In this document: positions 17,970 through 26,677 of the stretch, piece by piece
Layout: each line of letters opens with the position of its first letter
How positions within the stretch are numbered: the first letter of the stretch is position 1
Source: Fibrobacter sp. UWEL
GTDB taxonomy: Bacteria > Fibrobacterota > Fibrobacteria > Fibrobacterales > Fibrobacteraceae
NCBI RefSeq assembly: GCF_900142535.1
Contig: NZ_FRBE01000008.1
Span: forward strand, 62,001 to 126,000
Reading direction: 5' to 3'
Length of the DNA: 64,000 nucleotides
The notes under the pieces: model-generated
What the model was told of the DNA's origin: nothing
The model's input: only the letters and a program-made list of their open reading frames with translations
Databases searched by the model: none
Program-made: the position numbers and the translations under genes

Positions 17970-20188
17970 TGTTTAGGAATGCGATCAACACGTTTATGAC
18001 GCTCTGCGGATTTTCCCTGCTGGCTCTTCTGGGCCTTGCAAGCGCCTCTCACGCTGCAGAAAATAATACCATCGATCGCTATGTCATTGCCATCAGTGCT
18101 AACAACGGCGGCAAGGGTCGCCCCATGCTGCGCTATGCGGAAAGCGATGCGAAGTCTTTCGCCAACGTGCTGAAGGACATGGGCGGTGTTAAACAACAGA
18201 ATTTGATTTTGATTCAGGAACCAAGCGTTAGTTTTTTAAACTCCCGCATGGACGATCTGGACAAGATCATCTCTGCAAACAAGGGTAAGAACGGTCGTGA
18301 AGAAATCCTGGTCTACTACAGCGGTCACGCAGACGAAAAGGGCCTGCGCCTGGGCAATGAAGTTTATGCCTGGTCTGAGTTCCGCAAGCGTGTGGATGCG
18401 CTTTCTGCAGACGTGAAGATTGCGGTCATCGATGCTTGCGGTTCCGGCGCCATTACCCGCGCTAAGGGCGGTGTGGCAGTACCTGCCTTCATGATGGACC
18501 AGAGCAGCGATATGAAGGGATACGCCTTCATTACCAGCAGCACCCAGGATGAATCCAGCCAGGAAAGCGACAAGCTGAAAGGCTCCTTCTTTACCCACTC
18601 TCTGGTCAGCGGCCTTCGCGGGGCTGGCGACTTGAGCGGTGACGGGAAGGTCACTCTTTCTGAAGCCTATCAGTTTGCCTTCAACGAAACTCTCCAGAAG
18701 ACTCAGAGCACCATGGGCGGCGCCCAGCATCCTAGCCGCGATATGAATCTGGCTGGTACCGGCGACGTGGTCATGACCGACTTGCGCAGCATGGGTGCAG
18801 GCGTTACCTTCGACGAATATCTGGAAGGCCGCCTCTTCATCCGCGATGAAAAGGGCTCCCTGGTGGCGGAACTTTACAAGGCTGCCGGCCGTAACATGTC
18901 CCTGGGTCTTCCCGCGGGTAATTACGAACTTCATCTGGAACGTTCCGCCGCTCACAAGGCCGCAAACATCACGCTGTCCAACGGCAAGATTGAAAACGTT
19001 GCCCTCGCACAGTTTAAGGATGTAAAGGCCGAGAAGACGGTGGCTCGCGGTGAAATCAAGTCCGAAAGAACTTGCGCCGCTGGCGATCCCGTCATGTGTT
19101 CTTTGGACTCTCTGGATCATAATGCAAGCTTCCGCACTACCTTCAACGCTGTGGATCACGAGAAGGAACCTCGGAAGGGCTTGCAGATCGGTGTCTTTGC
19201 TTCCATCGCCGATGACTACATGATTGGAAGTCAGTTGAGCCTTATTGCAAACGTGGCCAAGAAGGAAATGCACGGCATTCAGGTTTCCAGCGTTGTGAAC
19301 GTGGCTAAGGATCATATGGAAGGCGCCCAGGTTGGATCTACCTTGAACTACGCAAGAAGTTTTGATGGTGTACAGGTTGCTCCTTTTAACATTGCCGCAA
19401 GAAAGTCTGAAGGTGTTCAAATTGGAAACATCAATGTGGCTGCAGATACCTTAAGTGCCGTCCAGATTGGCGCCATCAACTATGCAGGTTACACTCCTGT
19501 TCAGATTAGCGCCATTAACGTAGCCGGCGGTGCAAATGTTCAGGTCTCTGCAATTAACGTGACTGGTGGACTGTTTGGCCCTCAGGTGGGGGCCATCAAC
19601 TATGCCCATAAGGCGGAGGGCCGTCAGTGGGGTGTCATCAACATCTGTGCTGAATGCGAGAAGACTCCTATCGGCCTCATCAATATCGTCGGTAATGGCG
19701 TGTGGTCTCTGACAGGTACCTTTAATGAAATGGGTGGCACTGCCTACAAGGTGGACTTGGGTACGGCCTACTATTACATCAGCTGGGAATCCTCCAGAAA
19801 CTTCGAGAAAGGCCACCTCTTCGGTCGCTACGATGACGTCTGGGAATCCGGCCTTGGCATTGGAACTCACTTCGGCAAGTATGGCTCCCATTTCGAACTG
19901 GAATACATGTTCCTGAATGTGGCCGATAAAGTGGTGGGTGGCTATGGTACTCCTGCAGAGGATGCTGACGCCTCGTTCCACCATCGCCTGCGCTTCGGTT
20001 CCACCTGGGAAATCATCCGCGGTATTGGCCTTACGGGAGGTCTCTCTCTCAACCTCTTGACCGAAGGCTTTGGCGACAGTCTGCCGCTGAAGCCTAGAGG
20101 GGACTATCACGAAGATGTTTCCGCAAAGGGTCACGAAGGCCGTATCTGGCCCGGCTTCTACGCAGGCCTTACTGTGGGACGTTTCTAA
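17969..20188 (+). CDS. Secreted caspase-like (C14) protease with surface repeats
   Basis: 739 aa. The signal peptide runs to about residue 30 (ASHAA). The C14 caspase/metacaspase domain (about 35-260) has catalytic His120 in YYSGH and Cys157 in DACGSGA. A short PEGA-like beta domain (about 270-340) follows. Next are tandem repeats (about 400-570) with the pattern GVQIG-IN-A, as in LA_2272-type surface repeats. The C terminus is strand-rich and may form a barrel. It would act outside the inner membrane. Expression is probably set by the sigma factor encoded two genes upstream. Confidence 0.85.
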   Translation: MFRNAINTFMTLCGFSLLALLGLASASHAAENNTIDRYVIAISANNGGKGRPMLRYAESDAKSFANVLKDMGGVKQQNLILIQEPSVSFLNSRMDDLDKIISANKGKNGREEILVYYSGHADEKGLRLGNEVYAWSEFRKRVDALSADVKIAVIDACGSGAITRAKGGVAVPAFMMDQSSDMKGYAFITSSTQDESSQESDKLKGSFFTHSLVSGLRGAGDLSGDGKVTLSEAYQFAFNETLQKTQSTMGGAQHPSRDMNLAGTGDVVMTDLRSMGAGVTFDEYLEGRLFIRDEKGSLVAELYKAAGRNMSLGLPAGNYELHLERSAAHKAANITLSNGKIENVALAQFKDVKAEKTVARGEIKSERTCAAGDPVMCSLDSLDHNASFRTTFNAVDHEKEPRKGLQIGVFASIADDYMIGSQLSLIANVAKKEMHGIQVSSVVNVAKDHMEGAQVGSTLNYARSFDGVQVAPFNIAARKSEGVQIGNINVAADTLSAVQIGAINYAGYTPVQISAINVAGGANVQVSAINVTGGLFGPQVGAINYAHKAEGRQWGVINICAECEKTPIGLINIVGNGVWSLTGTFNEMGGTAYKVDLGTAYYYISWESSRNFEKGHLFGRYDDVWESGLGIGTHFGKYGSHFELEYMFLNVADKVVGGYGTPAEDADASFHHRLRFGSTWEIIRGIGLTGGLSLNLLTEGFGDSLPLKPRGDYHEDVSAKGHEGRIWPGFYAGLTVGRF

Positions 20189-20230
20189 CCTAAAGTCTTG
20201 TCGAGGAAACTCGGCATCCGCTATTCAAAA

Positions 20231-20261
20231 AAACGAGCCTTCCATTCCGGAGGGCTCGTTT
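20231..20261. terminator. Bidirectional terminator
   Basis: A 13-bp stem (AAACGAGCCTTCC / GGAGGGCTCGTTT, one G-T pair) with A and T runs on the two sides lies between the convergent caspase-like and RavA-like genes. Confidence 0.85.
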
Positions 20262-20287
20262 CTCGTAAAGAGTTTTTATCTGGAAGC

Positions 20288-21826
20288 CTACTTGGCGGCG
20301 TCTGCCTTTGCAGCGGGTGCTTCAGCCTTGGCCGCGTCCGGTTTAGCAGCTGCTTCAGCCGGCTTATTTGCTTCCTTTGCAGGCGGATACAGTTCCAGGG
20401 TCTCCTTCAGCTTGCTTGCAACTGCAATGGCACTGTCGAAGATGGCTCGAATCTCGTTCTGAATCTGGTCGAACAATTCCTTGTTGCAGAACAGATCTTC
20501 ACGAGCCTGCTTGTTTGCCAGGAACAGTTCCTTCAGGGCCAGCATGTTCTTGGTCTGCCTTTCCATCTGGGCCTTGGCTTCCACCTTGCATTCTTCCAGC
20601 TGGACTTGCTTCTGCTGGTAGATTTCCGGATCGTTTTCCTTCAGGATGTAGCTGGGCAAAGTAGCGAAGTCTTCGAACTTGTTACTTGGGGTTGTGGTGT
20701 TGAAGGAACTGCGTAGGCCAATACCCTTCACTGCCGCATCGATGGAGATGGTGCAGCTGGAGGTGCCGTGATAGTTGCAGCGAACGCGGGTTTCCACCTT
20801 GCGGAATTCGTTGAAGGGGTTGAAGTCTTCGTCGGTTTCCATGTAGCGCAGGGGAACGTACAGCGGGGTAGGTTCGCCGGCGATCGTCACGCGGTAGGAA
20901 AGGCAGGGCTCGTTGTTGAAAACCTTCGTCTCGTAAAGATTGCAACTGCTGTGGAACAGACGATGCACATTCTTGTAGAGGGCGACAGCATCGTAAGGAT
21001 CCTTCAGCAGGTCAGGAATCTCCTTCATGATCTGCGCCTTCACGATGTCGTTAAAGTTGGTACCGATGGTGGCGTTAGAGCTGTTCTTGCCCCAGATGGC
21101 GGTGCCCAGGAACAAGGCATCCGTAAACTTGGTTTCCGTTCTTTCGTTAAAGAAAGCAACCGCCTTTACCATGTTGGTCAGGGCGATCCACTTGCGGATA
21201 GAAACGTAAATACCTTCCTTGTCGCAGAGTTCTGCCATCTTGCCGATGATGCCCAAGGTATCGGCAGACAAGGTCACCTTCTTGATTTCTGCAGTCCAGG
21301 TCTTGATCTCTTCGGGAGAGATGGCGATACCCATGGGCACGCGGAAATCTTCCAGCTTGCTCTGGTTCTGCAGCAACTCGCACAATGCCGCCGGAGAGAG
21401 ACTTTCCGGCAGGGGGATGCTCAAGGTGACGCGGTCTGCGATGTCGGCGCGGTTCAAGGTCACTTCCGGACGCTGGTCGCTGGTAATGATCAGCGGGGCG
21501 TTTCCACGATCCGAAAGGGCAATCTTGACATTTTCCTTGGTTTCTTCATCCGTGGGATTGAAGTTCTGGAAAATGATAACGTCAAAAGTGCTCAGGTTGT
21601 TGGGGAAGGCCTGCTGGCGGGTTCCCACTTTCAAAATCTTTGCGTTCTTAAATGCGCTGGCAAGACGTTCTGCCAAGAGGTTCTTGCCGGAGCCTGATCT
21701 GCCGAAAAGGTAGAAGGGTTCGCCGCTCACTGCGGCAAGGAAACCCAGCTGAAAACAGGCTTCCCTTTCTGGGATGCCCTTATTCAGCGCTTGAAGCAAT
21801 TCCGAAATTCTTTTCGTAAGCGTCAT
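20288..21826 (-). CDS. RavA/MoxR-like AAA+ ATPase with degenerate Walker B
   Basis: 512 aa. The N-terminal helix KGIPEREACFQLGFLAAVSGEPFYLFG and the Walker A GRSGSGKN (about residues 42-49) match RavA-type MoxR AAA+ proteins. Where RavA has hhhhDE (Walker B), this protein reads VIIFQNF, so the catalytic acidic pair is missing. The usual sensor Asn also lies in a different context (IITSDQRPE). The C-terminal third is a charged helical region ending in an Ala/Lys/Pro-rich low-complexity tail. It may bind but not hydrolyse ATP. Its function is unknown, and no VWA partner (ViaA) is adjacent. Confidence 0.7.
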   Translation of the reverse strand: MTLTKRISELLQALNKGIPEREACFQLGFLAAVSGEPFYLFGRSGSGKNLLAERLASAFKNAKILKVGTRQQAFPNNLSTFDVIIFQNFNPTDEETKENVKIALSDRGNAPLIITSDQRPEVTLNRADIADRVTLSIPLPESLSPAALCELLQNQSKLEDFRVPMGIAISPEEIKTWTAEIKKVTLSADTLGIIGKMAELCDKEGIYVSIRKWIALTNMVKAVAFFNERTETKFTDALFLGTAIWGKNSSNATIGTNFNDIVKAQIMKEIPDLLKDPYDAVALYKNVHRLFHSSCNLYETKVFNNEPCLSYRVTIAGEPTPLYVPLRYMETDEDFNPFNEFRKVETRVRCNYHGTSSCTISIDAAVKGIGLRSSFNTTTPSNKFEDFATLPSYILKENDPEIYQQKQVQLEECKVEAKAQMERQTKNMLALKELFLANKQAREDLFCNKELFDQIQNEIRAIFDSAIAVASKLKETLELYPPAKEANKPAEAAAKPDAAKAEAPAAKADAAK

Positions 21827-21885
21827 AATTCCAATCCTCGTATGAAAAATATAATAAATGGAGGCGGAATTATAAACAAAAGGCT

Positions 21886-22815
21886 CTATTTTGCCAAAAC
21901 TTCCTGAATTTGAGCCCTGGCCGGGTCACTGACTTGCACCGTCTGACGGGCTATAAAAATCCTCGGGTTTTGCAACAGGTCTTCGGAAAGTCGAAGTGCA
22001 TCTTTCTGCGAGAGGATCAAGTTTGATTGAGGGTCGTCACGAAGTGCTAATCGAGTGATTTTTTCAAAATTCCTGTCGTGATCCGGTCGGATAATCTGTT
22101 TCGTCAAGGTCAGTTCCGCCCGCTGCAAATCCCGAATAAAACGTTTTGGATCGCCTAAACCGCAGATAGCGATATTTTGTCTGTACTGCGGGAACTCGCC
22201 CTTACAGTTGGAGATGCTGTCGATGTGGAACAGGATGTCGGGATTCACTCCATAGCAGCGAAGCCCTAAGGTCTTGTTCAGGTCCCGGGCGTGGTCCTGC
22301 AGGAGGCTTCGGAACTTACCTGCGGGAATCAGCTGCTCCACTGCCGTGGGCGCCTTCTCCCAGTCCATCCGGAAAATGGCGTGGGGCCGAAGGCGACTGT
22401 CCTCGAATCCGTCATCGCAAAGAATGAAGTCCGGCGCTGTTCCCGTCCCGTGGAGTCCGTCGGGCTCGCCCGCTCGGTCCAGCTCTCGGGCTGTCCTGTA
22501 GCGGTTGTCCGTTCCCACCACGTTGACCGCTCCCGTCTGGATTTGTTCCGCCAGCTCCTGCTGGAACAGGCGAATCTCATCGAAGGCAGCCTTATGGCAA
22601 AGGATCGCCACCCGCTTCCCTTGGGCTGTTAAACGTCGGGCCAGCCATAAGGTGAAGGGCGTCTTCCCCGCACCGCCGGCTCTGAAACTTCCCACCACAA
22701 TCAGGCGGGAACGCTTAAGCTCCCTCCCTGGCCTCAGGCACAAAGCATGATGCAACGAATAAGCCGCCCAATAATAGGCGGCGATTATTCTGCGAATGGC
22801 GTCGAGAAGTTTCAT
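21886..22815 (-). CDS. lpxK: Tetraacyldisaccharide 4'-kinase
   Basis: 309 aa from the ATG at 22815, 20 nt after the aroC stop; a longer reading would overlap aroC. LpxK phosphorylates the lipid A disaccharide at the inner membrane to give lipid IVA. Seen features are an N-terminal membrane-associated helix, the P-loop VGSFRAGGAGKTP (about residues 38-50), the DDGFEDSRLRP motif (DDGFQ in most homologues) and PAGKFRSLL. All fit LpxK, although the P-loop prefix (GSFRAGG rather than GNITVGG) and overall sequence are divergent. Co-oriented with aroC, so probably one transcript. Confidence 0.85.
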   Translation of the reverse strand: MKLLDAIRRIIAAYYWAAYSLHHALCLRPGRELKRSRLIVVGSFRAGGAGKTPFTLWLARRLTAQGKRVAILCHKAAFDEIRLFQQELAEQIQTGAVNVVGTDNRYRTARELDRAGEPDGLHGTGTAPDFILCDDGFEDSRLRPHAIFRMDWEKAPTAVEQLIPAGKFRSLLQDHARDLNKTLGLRCYGVNPDILFHIDSISNCKGEFPQYRQNIAICGLGDPKRFIRDLQRAELTLTKQIIRPDHDRNFEKITRLALRDDPQSNLILSQKDALRLSEDLLQNPRIFIARQTVQVSDPARAQIQEVLAK

Positions 22816-22834
22816 CCCGCGACCTTCGGGACGA

Positions 22835-23917
22835 TTAAAGAAAATTTCGTTTTTGCTGCAGGAATAGATCCGCAAGAACCAACGCAGCCATGCTTTCCAC
22901 GATCACGGGAGCGCGCACTGCCACGCAGGGGTCATGTCTACCGCGGGCTGCCAGGGTGCCGTTTTCGCCACCGCGGCCAGCAGTCTTCTGTTCCTGGCTG
23001 ATGGTTGCTGTAGGCTTGAAGGCCACCTTGCAGTAGATAGGCTCGCCATTGCTGATGCCACCCAAAGAACCGCCAGCGTTGTTGGTCTTGGTGTGGTAGG
23101 CGTTGCCGTCAAAGAACAGTTCGTCGTTATGTTCGCTACCGTGCATGCGGGCTGCTGCAAAACCGCTACCGATTTCAAAGCCCTTGCTTGCGGGGATGGA
23201 AAGCATTGCCTGAGCCAGCAGAGCATCCAGACGGTCGAACACCGGTTCGCCCAGTGCGATGGGCGGGTTCTTCACCAGCAGGCAGACGGTGCCGCCCACG
23301 CTGTCCATGTTCATGCGGGCGTCAGTCACCACCTGTTCCATCTTGGCGCTGGCTTCCGGATCCGGGCAACGGACGGGGGAGGCTTCAATCTGGGAGAGTG
23401 TCAAGGTGTCCAAGTTCAGGGGGCCGCAGTCTACATTGCCAATGGAGTTCACCCAGGCCATGATCTCGGTGCCTGCCACCTGCTTCAAGAGCTTCTTGGC
23501 CACGGCGCCTGCGGCAACGCGACCGATGGTTTCGCGGGCGGAACTACGTCCACCGCCACGGTAATCTCTAAAACCGTACTTCAGGTCGTAGCACAGGTCT
23601 GCGTGTCCCGGACGGTACCACTTCTGGATTTCAGAGTAGTCATGACTGCGCTGGTCTTCGTTGAAAACCGCGAAAGAAATGGGGGTACCTGTGGTTTTTC
23701 CTTCAAAAACGCCAGAAAGGATCTTTACCTGGTCCTTTTCGTCGCGGGGAGTGGTCAGCTTGTTCTGGCCAGGGCGACGGCGGTTCAGTTCAGCCTGAAC
23801 GTCTTCTTCGGTGAGGGGGAGGCCAGCAGGGCAGCCGTCCAGGACGGAACCAACACCTGCACCATGGGATTCACCCCAGGTCGTGACGGAAAAAATCTTA
23901 CCAAAAGTGCTAGACAT
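22835..23917 (-). CDS. aroC: Chorismate synthase
   Basis: 360 aa, the family's normal length. It converts EPSP to chorismate with reduced FMN, the last step of the shikimate pathway. Signatures are the N-terminal TWGESHG, the RRRPGQ block, RPGHADLCYDLKYG and GGGRSSARET. No Shine-Dalgarno sequence is visible before the ATG. A TATATTTT element ends only 5 nt upstream. Confidence 0.97.
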   Translation of the reverse strand: MSSTFGKIFSVTTWGESHGAGVGSVLDGCPAGLPLTEEDVQAELNRRRPGQNKLTTPRDEKDQVKILSGVFEGKTTGTPISFAVFNEDQRSHDYSEIQKWYRPGHADLCYDLKYGFRDYRGGGRSSARETIGRVAAGAVAKKLLKQVAGTEIMAWVNSIGNVDCGPLNLDTLTLSQIEASPVRCPDPEASAKMEQVVTDARMNMDSVGGTVCLLVKNPPIALGEPVFDRLDALLAQAMLSIPASKGFEIGSGFAAARMHGSEHNDELFFDGNAYHTKTNNAGGSLGGISNGEPIYCKVAFKPTATISQEQKTAGRGGENGTLAARGRHDPCVAVRAPVIVESMAALVLADLFLQQKRNFL

Positions 23918-23922
23918 GTGGC

Positions 23923-23930
23923 AAAATATA
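23923..23930 (-). promoter_or_regulatory. TAnnTTTG-like -7 element of aroC
   Basis: TATATTTT on the minus strand, 5 nt before the ATG at 23917, would place transcription initiation at or next to the start codon. Confidence 0.5.
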
Positions 23931-24022
23931 GATAAAAGTCACTTTTTACAAAAAAAAGAGGTGTGAGCAGCAACACTTTAAAGAAAGTTTACTATCTTTT
24001 ACATTGGTTTTTAGGAGATACC

Positions 24023-24622
24023 GTGCGTAGAGCAACCCTTATCATAATGGTTTTAATGATGCTTCTGTCTGCAGAGGTGTTCGCTCGTCGTGCGCCCGAA
24101 CATACCCAGGATTTTGCTGGTATCGCTTTCGGATCCTCCCGTGAAACTGTTATCGAAGAAGTCATGAAGATGGGCTACCAGCCTTATGGCCAGTCCGGTA
24201 AGGAAGGTGAACGTGTTGTCGTTCCTATCTTCAAGTTCGGCGAACTGCCGGTCCAGGTTGACTTCATTTTCAACAGCAACGAAAAGTTCAGTTCCTTCGA
24301 AATCCGTACCGGTCGTGTGGAACGTTCCCGTATGAGCAAGGCTTTCGAGGCTGTAGAATACATGTCTGACCAGTTTACCCTCAAGTACGGTAAGCCCAAC
24401 AGCAATCCCCGTATTGACGAAGAATCCAACCTGAAGGAAGGCGTTCGCAACTTCTATCTGGAATGGCTCTCTGTTTCTACCCTGGATATCAATACTGCTG
24501 TGGTCCAGATCGAAGGCCGCTACTTCGCTGTAGGTACCGTGACCCATCGCCTGCTGAGCAATGAAAAGGTCAAGAGTGCCGCTCCCGCCAAGGCGAAGGC
24601 TTCTAACGCTCCAGTATTTTAA
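24023..24622 (+). CDS. Conserved hypothetical exported protein
   Basis: 199 aa from a GTG at 24023, chosen because AGGAG lies 6 nt upstream and a signal peptide (RRATLIIMVLMMLLSAEVFA) starts there. An in-frame ATG 60 nt upstream would hide the signal peptide. TATCTTTT at 23993 is a likely -7 element. The mature protein, about 175 aa, has the look of a small periplasmic domain (DFAGIAFGSSRETVIEEVMKMGY). I do not recognise a family. Confidence 0.75.
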   Translation: MRRATLIIMVLMMLLSAEVFARRAPEHTQDFAGIAFGSSRETVIEEVMKMGYQPYGQSGKEGERVVVPIFKFGELPVQVDFIFNSNEKFSSFEIRTGRVERSRMSKAFEAVEYMSDQFTLKYGKPNSNPRIDEESNLKEGVRNFYLEWLSVSTLDINTAVVQIEGRYFAVGTVTHRLLSNEKVKSAAPAKAKASNAPVF

Positions 24623-24654
24623 GTTAAACGCTAGCTTGTTATTCTAGCTGGGTC

Positions 24655-24682
24655 GTCGGGCTTCAAGGTCCGGCTTTTTTTA
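24655..24682 (+). terminator. Terminator
   Basis: A 7-bp stem GTCGGGC / GTCCGGC (two G-T pairs) with a 6-nt loop is followed by seven T. Confidence 0.8.
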
Positions 24683-24793
24683 TTCCCCTGGAAAATACTC
24701 TTGTCATTGGGGGAAGTTTCTATTTAGTTTAATGGGGACGTGATCCTTGGTTGGGGGTCAGATTTTTTTTTTCAAAAAATTTTGATTTGCCTA

Positions 24794-24837
24794 TTGACTT
24801 TTTGTTGTAATGATTATAAATTTGTAATAGTTACAAA
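24794..24837 (+). promoter_or_regulatory. Rubrerythrin promoter with PerR-box-like operators
   Basis: 24805-24819 matches the Bacillus PerR box TTATAATnATTATAA at all but one fixed position. Directly after it, 24821-24837 is a perfect palindrome TTTGTAA-tag-TTACAAA. A TTGA (24794) with 19 nt to TAAATTTG (24817-24824) gives a promoter of the Bacteroidota type that both boxes overlap. A Fur/PerR regulator is encoded downstream. This points to peroxide-controlled repression. Confidence 0.75.
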
Positions 24838-24944
24838 GGAAAGAGCCGGTTGAGATAGTGCCGGCTTCACAAAAATAACCCGCGCGATGGTTTTATGGCA
24901 ATAGACGTTGCGCAAATCTCGGCGAAGGCCGAAGGAGACATAAT

Positions 24945-25529
24945 ATGAAGGTTTGGAAGTGCAAGGTCTGCGGTTACATCCACATGGGTGAAGAAGCTCC
25001 CGATGAATGCCCCCTCTGCAAGGCTAAGAAGGCTGCATTCGTATGCGAAGGTGAATCCGCTGCAGCAGCTGCATCCAACGGCGCAAAGGTCGTGAAGACT
25101 GTTTTCGCTGACGAACACAAGGTGGGCATCGCCAAGGGTCTGGATCCGGAAGTGGTTCAGGGTCTCCGCGAAAACTTCAACGGCGAATGCTGCGAAGTGG
25201 GTATGTACCTTGCCATGAGCCGTCAGGCTGATCGCGAAGGCTATCCCGAAGTTGCAGAAGCTTACAAGCGTATCGCTTTCGAAGAAGCTGAACATGCTGC
25301 AAAGTTTGCAGAACTCCTGGGCGAAGTGGTTCACGCTGACACCAAGATGAACCTCCAGCTCCGCGTTGCCGCAGAAGCAGGCGCAACTGAAGGCAAGCTC
25401 GCTCTCGCCAAGCGCGCTAAGGAACTGAACTATGATGCTATCCACGACACCGTCCACGAAATGTGCAAGGACGAAGCTCGTCACGGTGGCGCATTCGAAG
25501 GTCTCCTGAACCGCTACTTCAACAAGTAA
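24945..25529 (+). CDS. rbr: Rubrerythrin with N-terminal rubredoxin domain (reverse type)
   Basis: 194 aa. A rubredoxin-like iron site lies at the N terminus (CKVCGY and CPLC, residues 6-9 and 24-27), opposite to classical rubrerythrin. A ferritin-like di-iron domain follows, with Glu/His ligands in [24 protein letters not shown] and DEARHG. Such proteins reduce hydrogen peroxide in anaerobes. The promoter carries PerR-like boxes and a perR-type gene follows 22 nt later. Confidence 0.92.
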   Translation: MKVWKCKVCGYIHMGEEAPDECPLCKAKKAAFVCEGESAAAAASNGAKVVKTVFADEHKVGIAKGLDPEVVQGLRENFNGECCEVGMYLAMSRQADREGYPEVAEAYKRIAFEEAEHAAKFAELLGEVVHADTKMNLQLRVAAEAGATEGKLALAKRAKELNYDAIHDTVHEMCKDEARHGGAFEGLLNRYFNK

Positions 25530-25551
25530 TGAGATCCGTTTGAGGTAAGTC

Positions 25552-26070
25552 ATGAAAGATTCCGCAGCAATCCTTACGAGGCATAAGATTCGCCCCTCCG
25601 TACAGAGGGTCAGTGTGCTCCGTTACCTGCGGGGCGTCAAGACTCATCCTACGGTGGATACCATTTACCAGGCGCTCCTTCAGGATAATCCCGGCATGTC
25701 AAGGACTACGGTCTACAACACGCTGGAACTCTTGAGGTCCAACGGTATCGTGACGGCGCTGGACTTTGGTGAAGGCTTCCTGCGTTATGACGCGCAGAGA
25801 CTTCCCCACAGTCACTTCCATTGCGATTGCTGTGGCCGGGTATATGACATCATGACGCCGCCACCCAACTGTCTGGACTTGCTTCCAAGAGGTTTCTGCC
25901 TGAAGCATACCCAGCTGAATATGAGTGGTGTCTGCGCTGAATGTATGCAGAAACCCGAGCCCGCCGCTTCCGTCGAGTCTGCTGCATCCGTCGAGTCTGC
26001 CGCTGCGGTGGCGGAATCCGGAGCGAAGGAGCTGAGTGGCGGTGACGCTAGCTCGCAGGTTCATTCATAG
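25552..26070 (+). CDS. perR: Fur-family regulator, probable PerR
   Basis: 172 aa. It has a winged helix (HPTVDTIYQALLQDNPGMSRTTVYNTLELL) and a metal-binding domain with HSHFHCDCCGRVYDI and a C-terminal CAEC pair. Both CxxC motifs needed for the structural zinc are present. Linkage to rubrerythrin and to PerR-box-like sites argues for PerR rather than Fur. The last 40 residues are a low-complexity AASVESAASVESAA tail not usual in the family. Confidence 0.85.
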   Translation: MKDSAAILTRHKIRPSVQRVSVLRYLRGVKTHPTVDTIYQALLQDNPGMSRTTVYNTLELLRSNGIVTALDFGEGFLRYDAQRLPHSHFHCDCCGRVYDIMTPPPNCLDLLPRGFCLKHTQLNMSGVCAECMQKPEPAASVESAASVESAAAVAESGAKELSGGDASSQVHS

Positions 26071-26096
26071 GGAAGACGTTTTCTCCTAATAACAAG

Positions 26097-26130
26097 GCCC
26101 GGTGGCATCTGCCATCGGGCTGTTTTTGCA
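26097..26130 (+). terminator. Terminator after perR
   Basis: GCCCGGTGGCA pairs with TGCCATCGGGC (one G-T pair), followed by TGTTTTT. Confidence 0.8.
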
Positions 26131-26677
26131 GGTGGATATCGTCGGAATACGGTTTTCCGAGGGTGGAAGTCGTCGCGGGAGGTTCCCCGCTGGCGGGTTC
26201 CGCGGGGTGTTTGTCGCGAAAATGCGGGTTCTCGCGGATAGAACATCCTCGCGGGATGGAATCGCGGGTGGACATCGCCGCAGGCTGAAAAAGTCGCGAA
26301 AGGCGGGTCGAAAAAGTCGCAAAATCGCGAAATGCTAGTGCGAAAATCAATTTTTCTTGAAATTCATACTACAAAAGCGGTCTTGTGGTGGCCGGCACTA
26401 GTATGAATTTCCGTAATTGCTAGAAATTGCACTAGCTTTTACCCGACGAGAGCGTTTTCTCGCTGGTAATTGTAGTGCAAAAACGCCTTTTCGCGGGAAT
26501 TCATCCTACTGCTGCAGGAAAGTGCTGGAAATTGCCCCGAAAAAATAGTGCGAATCCCGGTGTTTCCGAAGATTCGCACTACAAAATCCTGAAATCGCAC
26601 TGCAAAATGCCCAATCGCAGGTCCCGCGGGCTGCCAACCCGCCGTTTTTTTCCTGACGGGGCTGTCGACCCGTGGAT
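26131..26677. repeat. Noncoding block of G/C-rich and palindromic repeats
   Basis: No credible gene in about 550 bp. The left part (26160-26330) is packed with short TCGCGGG/GTCGCGAAA words. The right part (26333-26600) repeats a unit like GAAATTCGCACTACAAAA in both orientations. Two inverted repeats stand out: a perfect 13-bp pair GAAATTCATACTA / TAGTATGAATTTC (26359-26371 / 26399-26411) and an 11-bp pair TAGTGCGAATC / GATTCGCACTA (26546-26556 / 26571-26581). It may be a REP-like cluster or a decayed mobile element. Confidence 0.6.

Noticed and set aside
18236-19420. 394-codon open frame on the minus strand
   Set aside because: Antisense to the caspase-like gene, with no start signal or recognisable domain.
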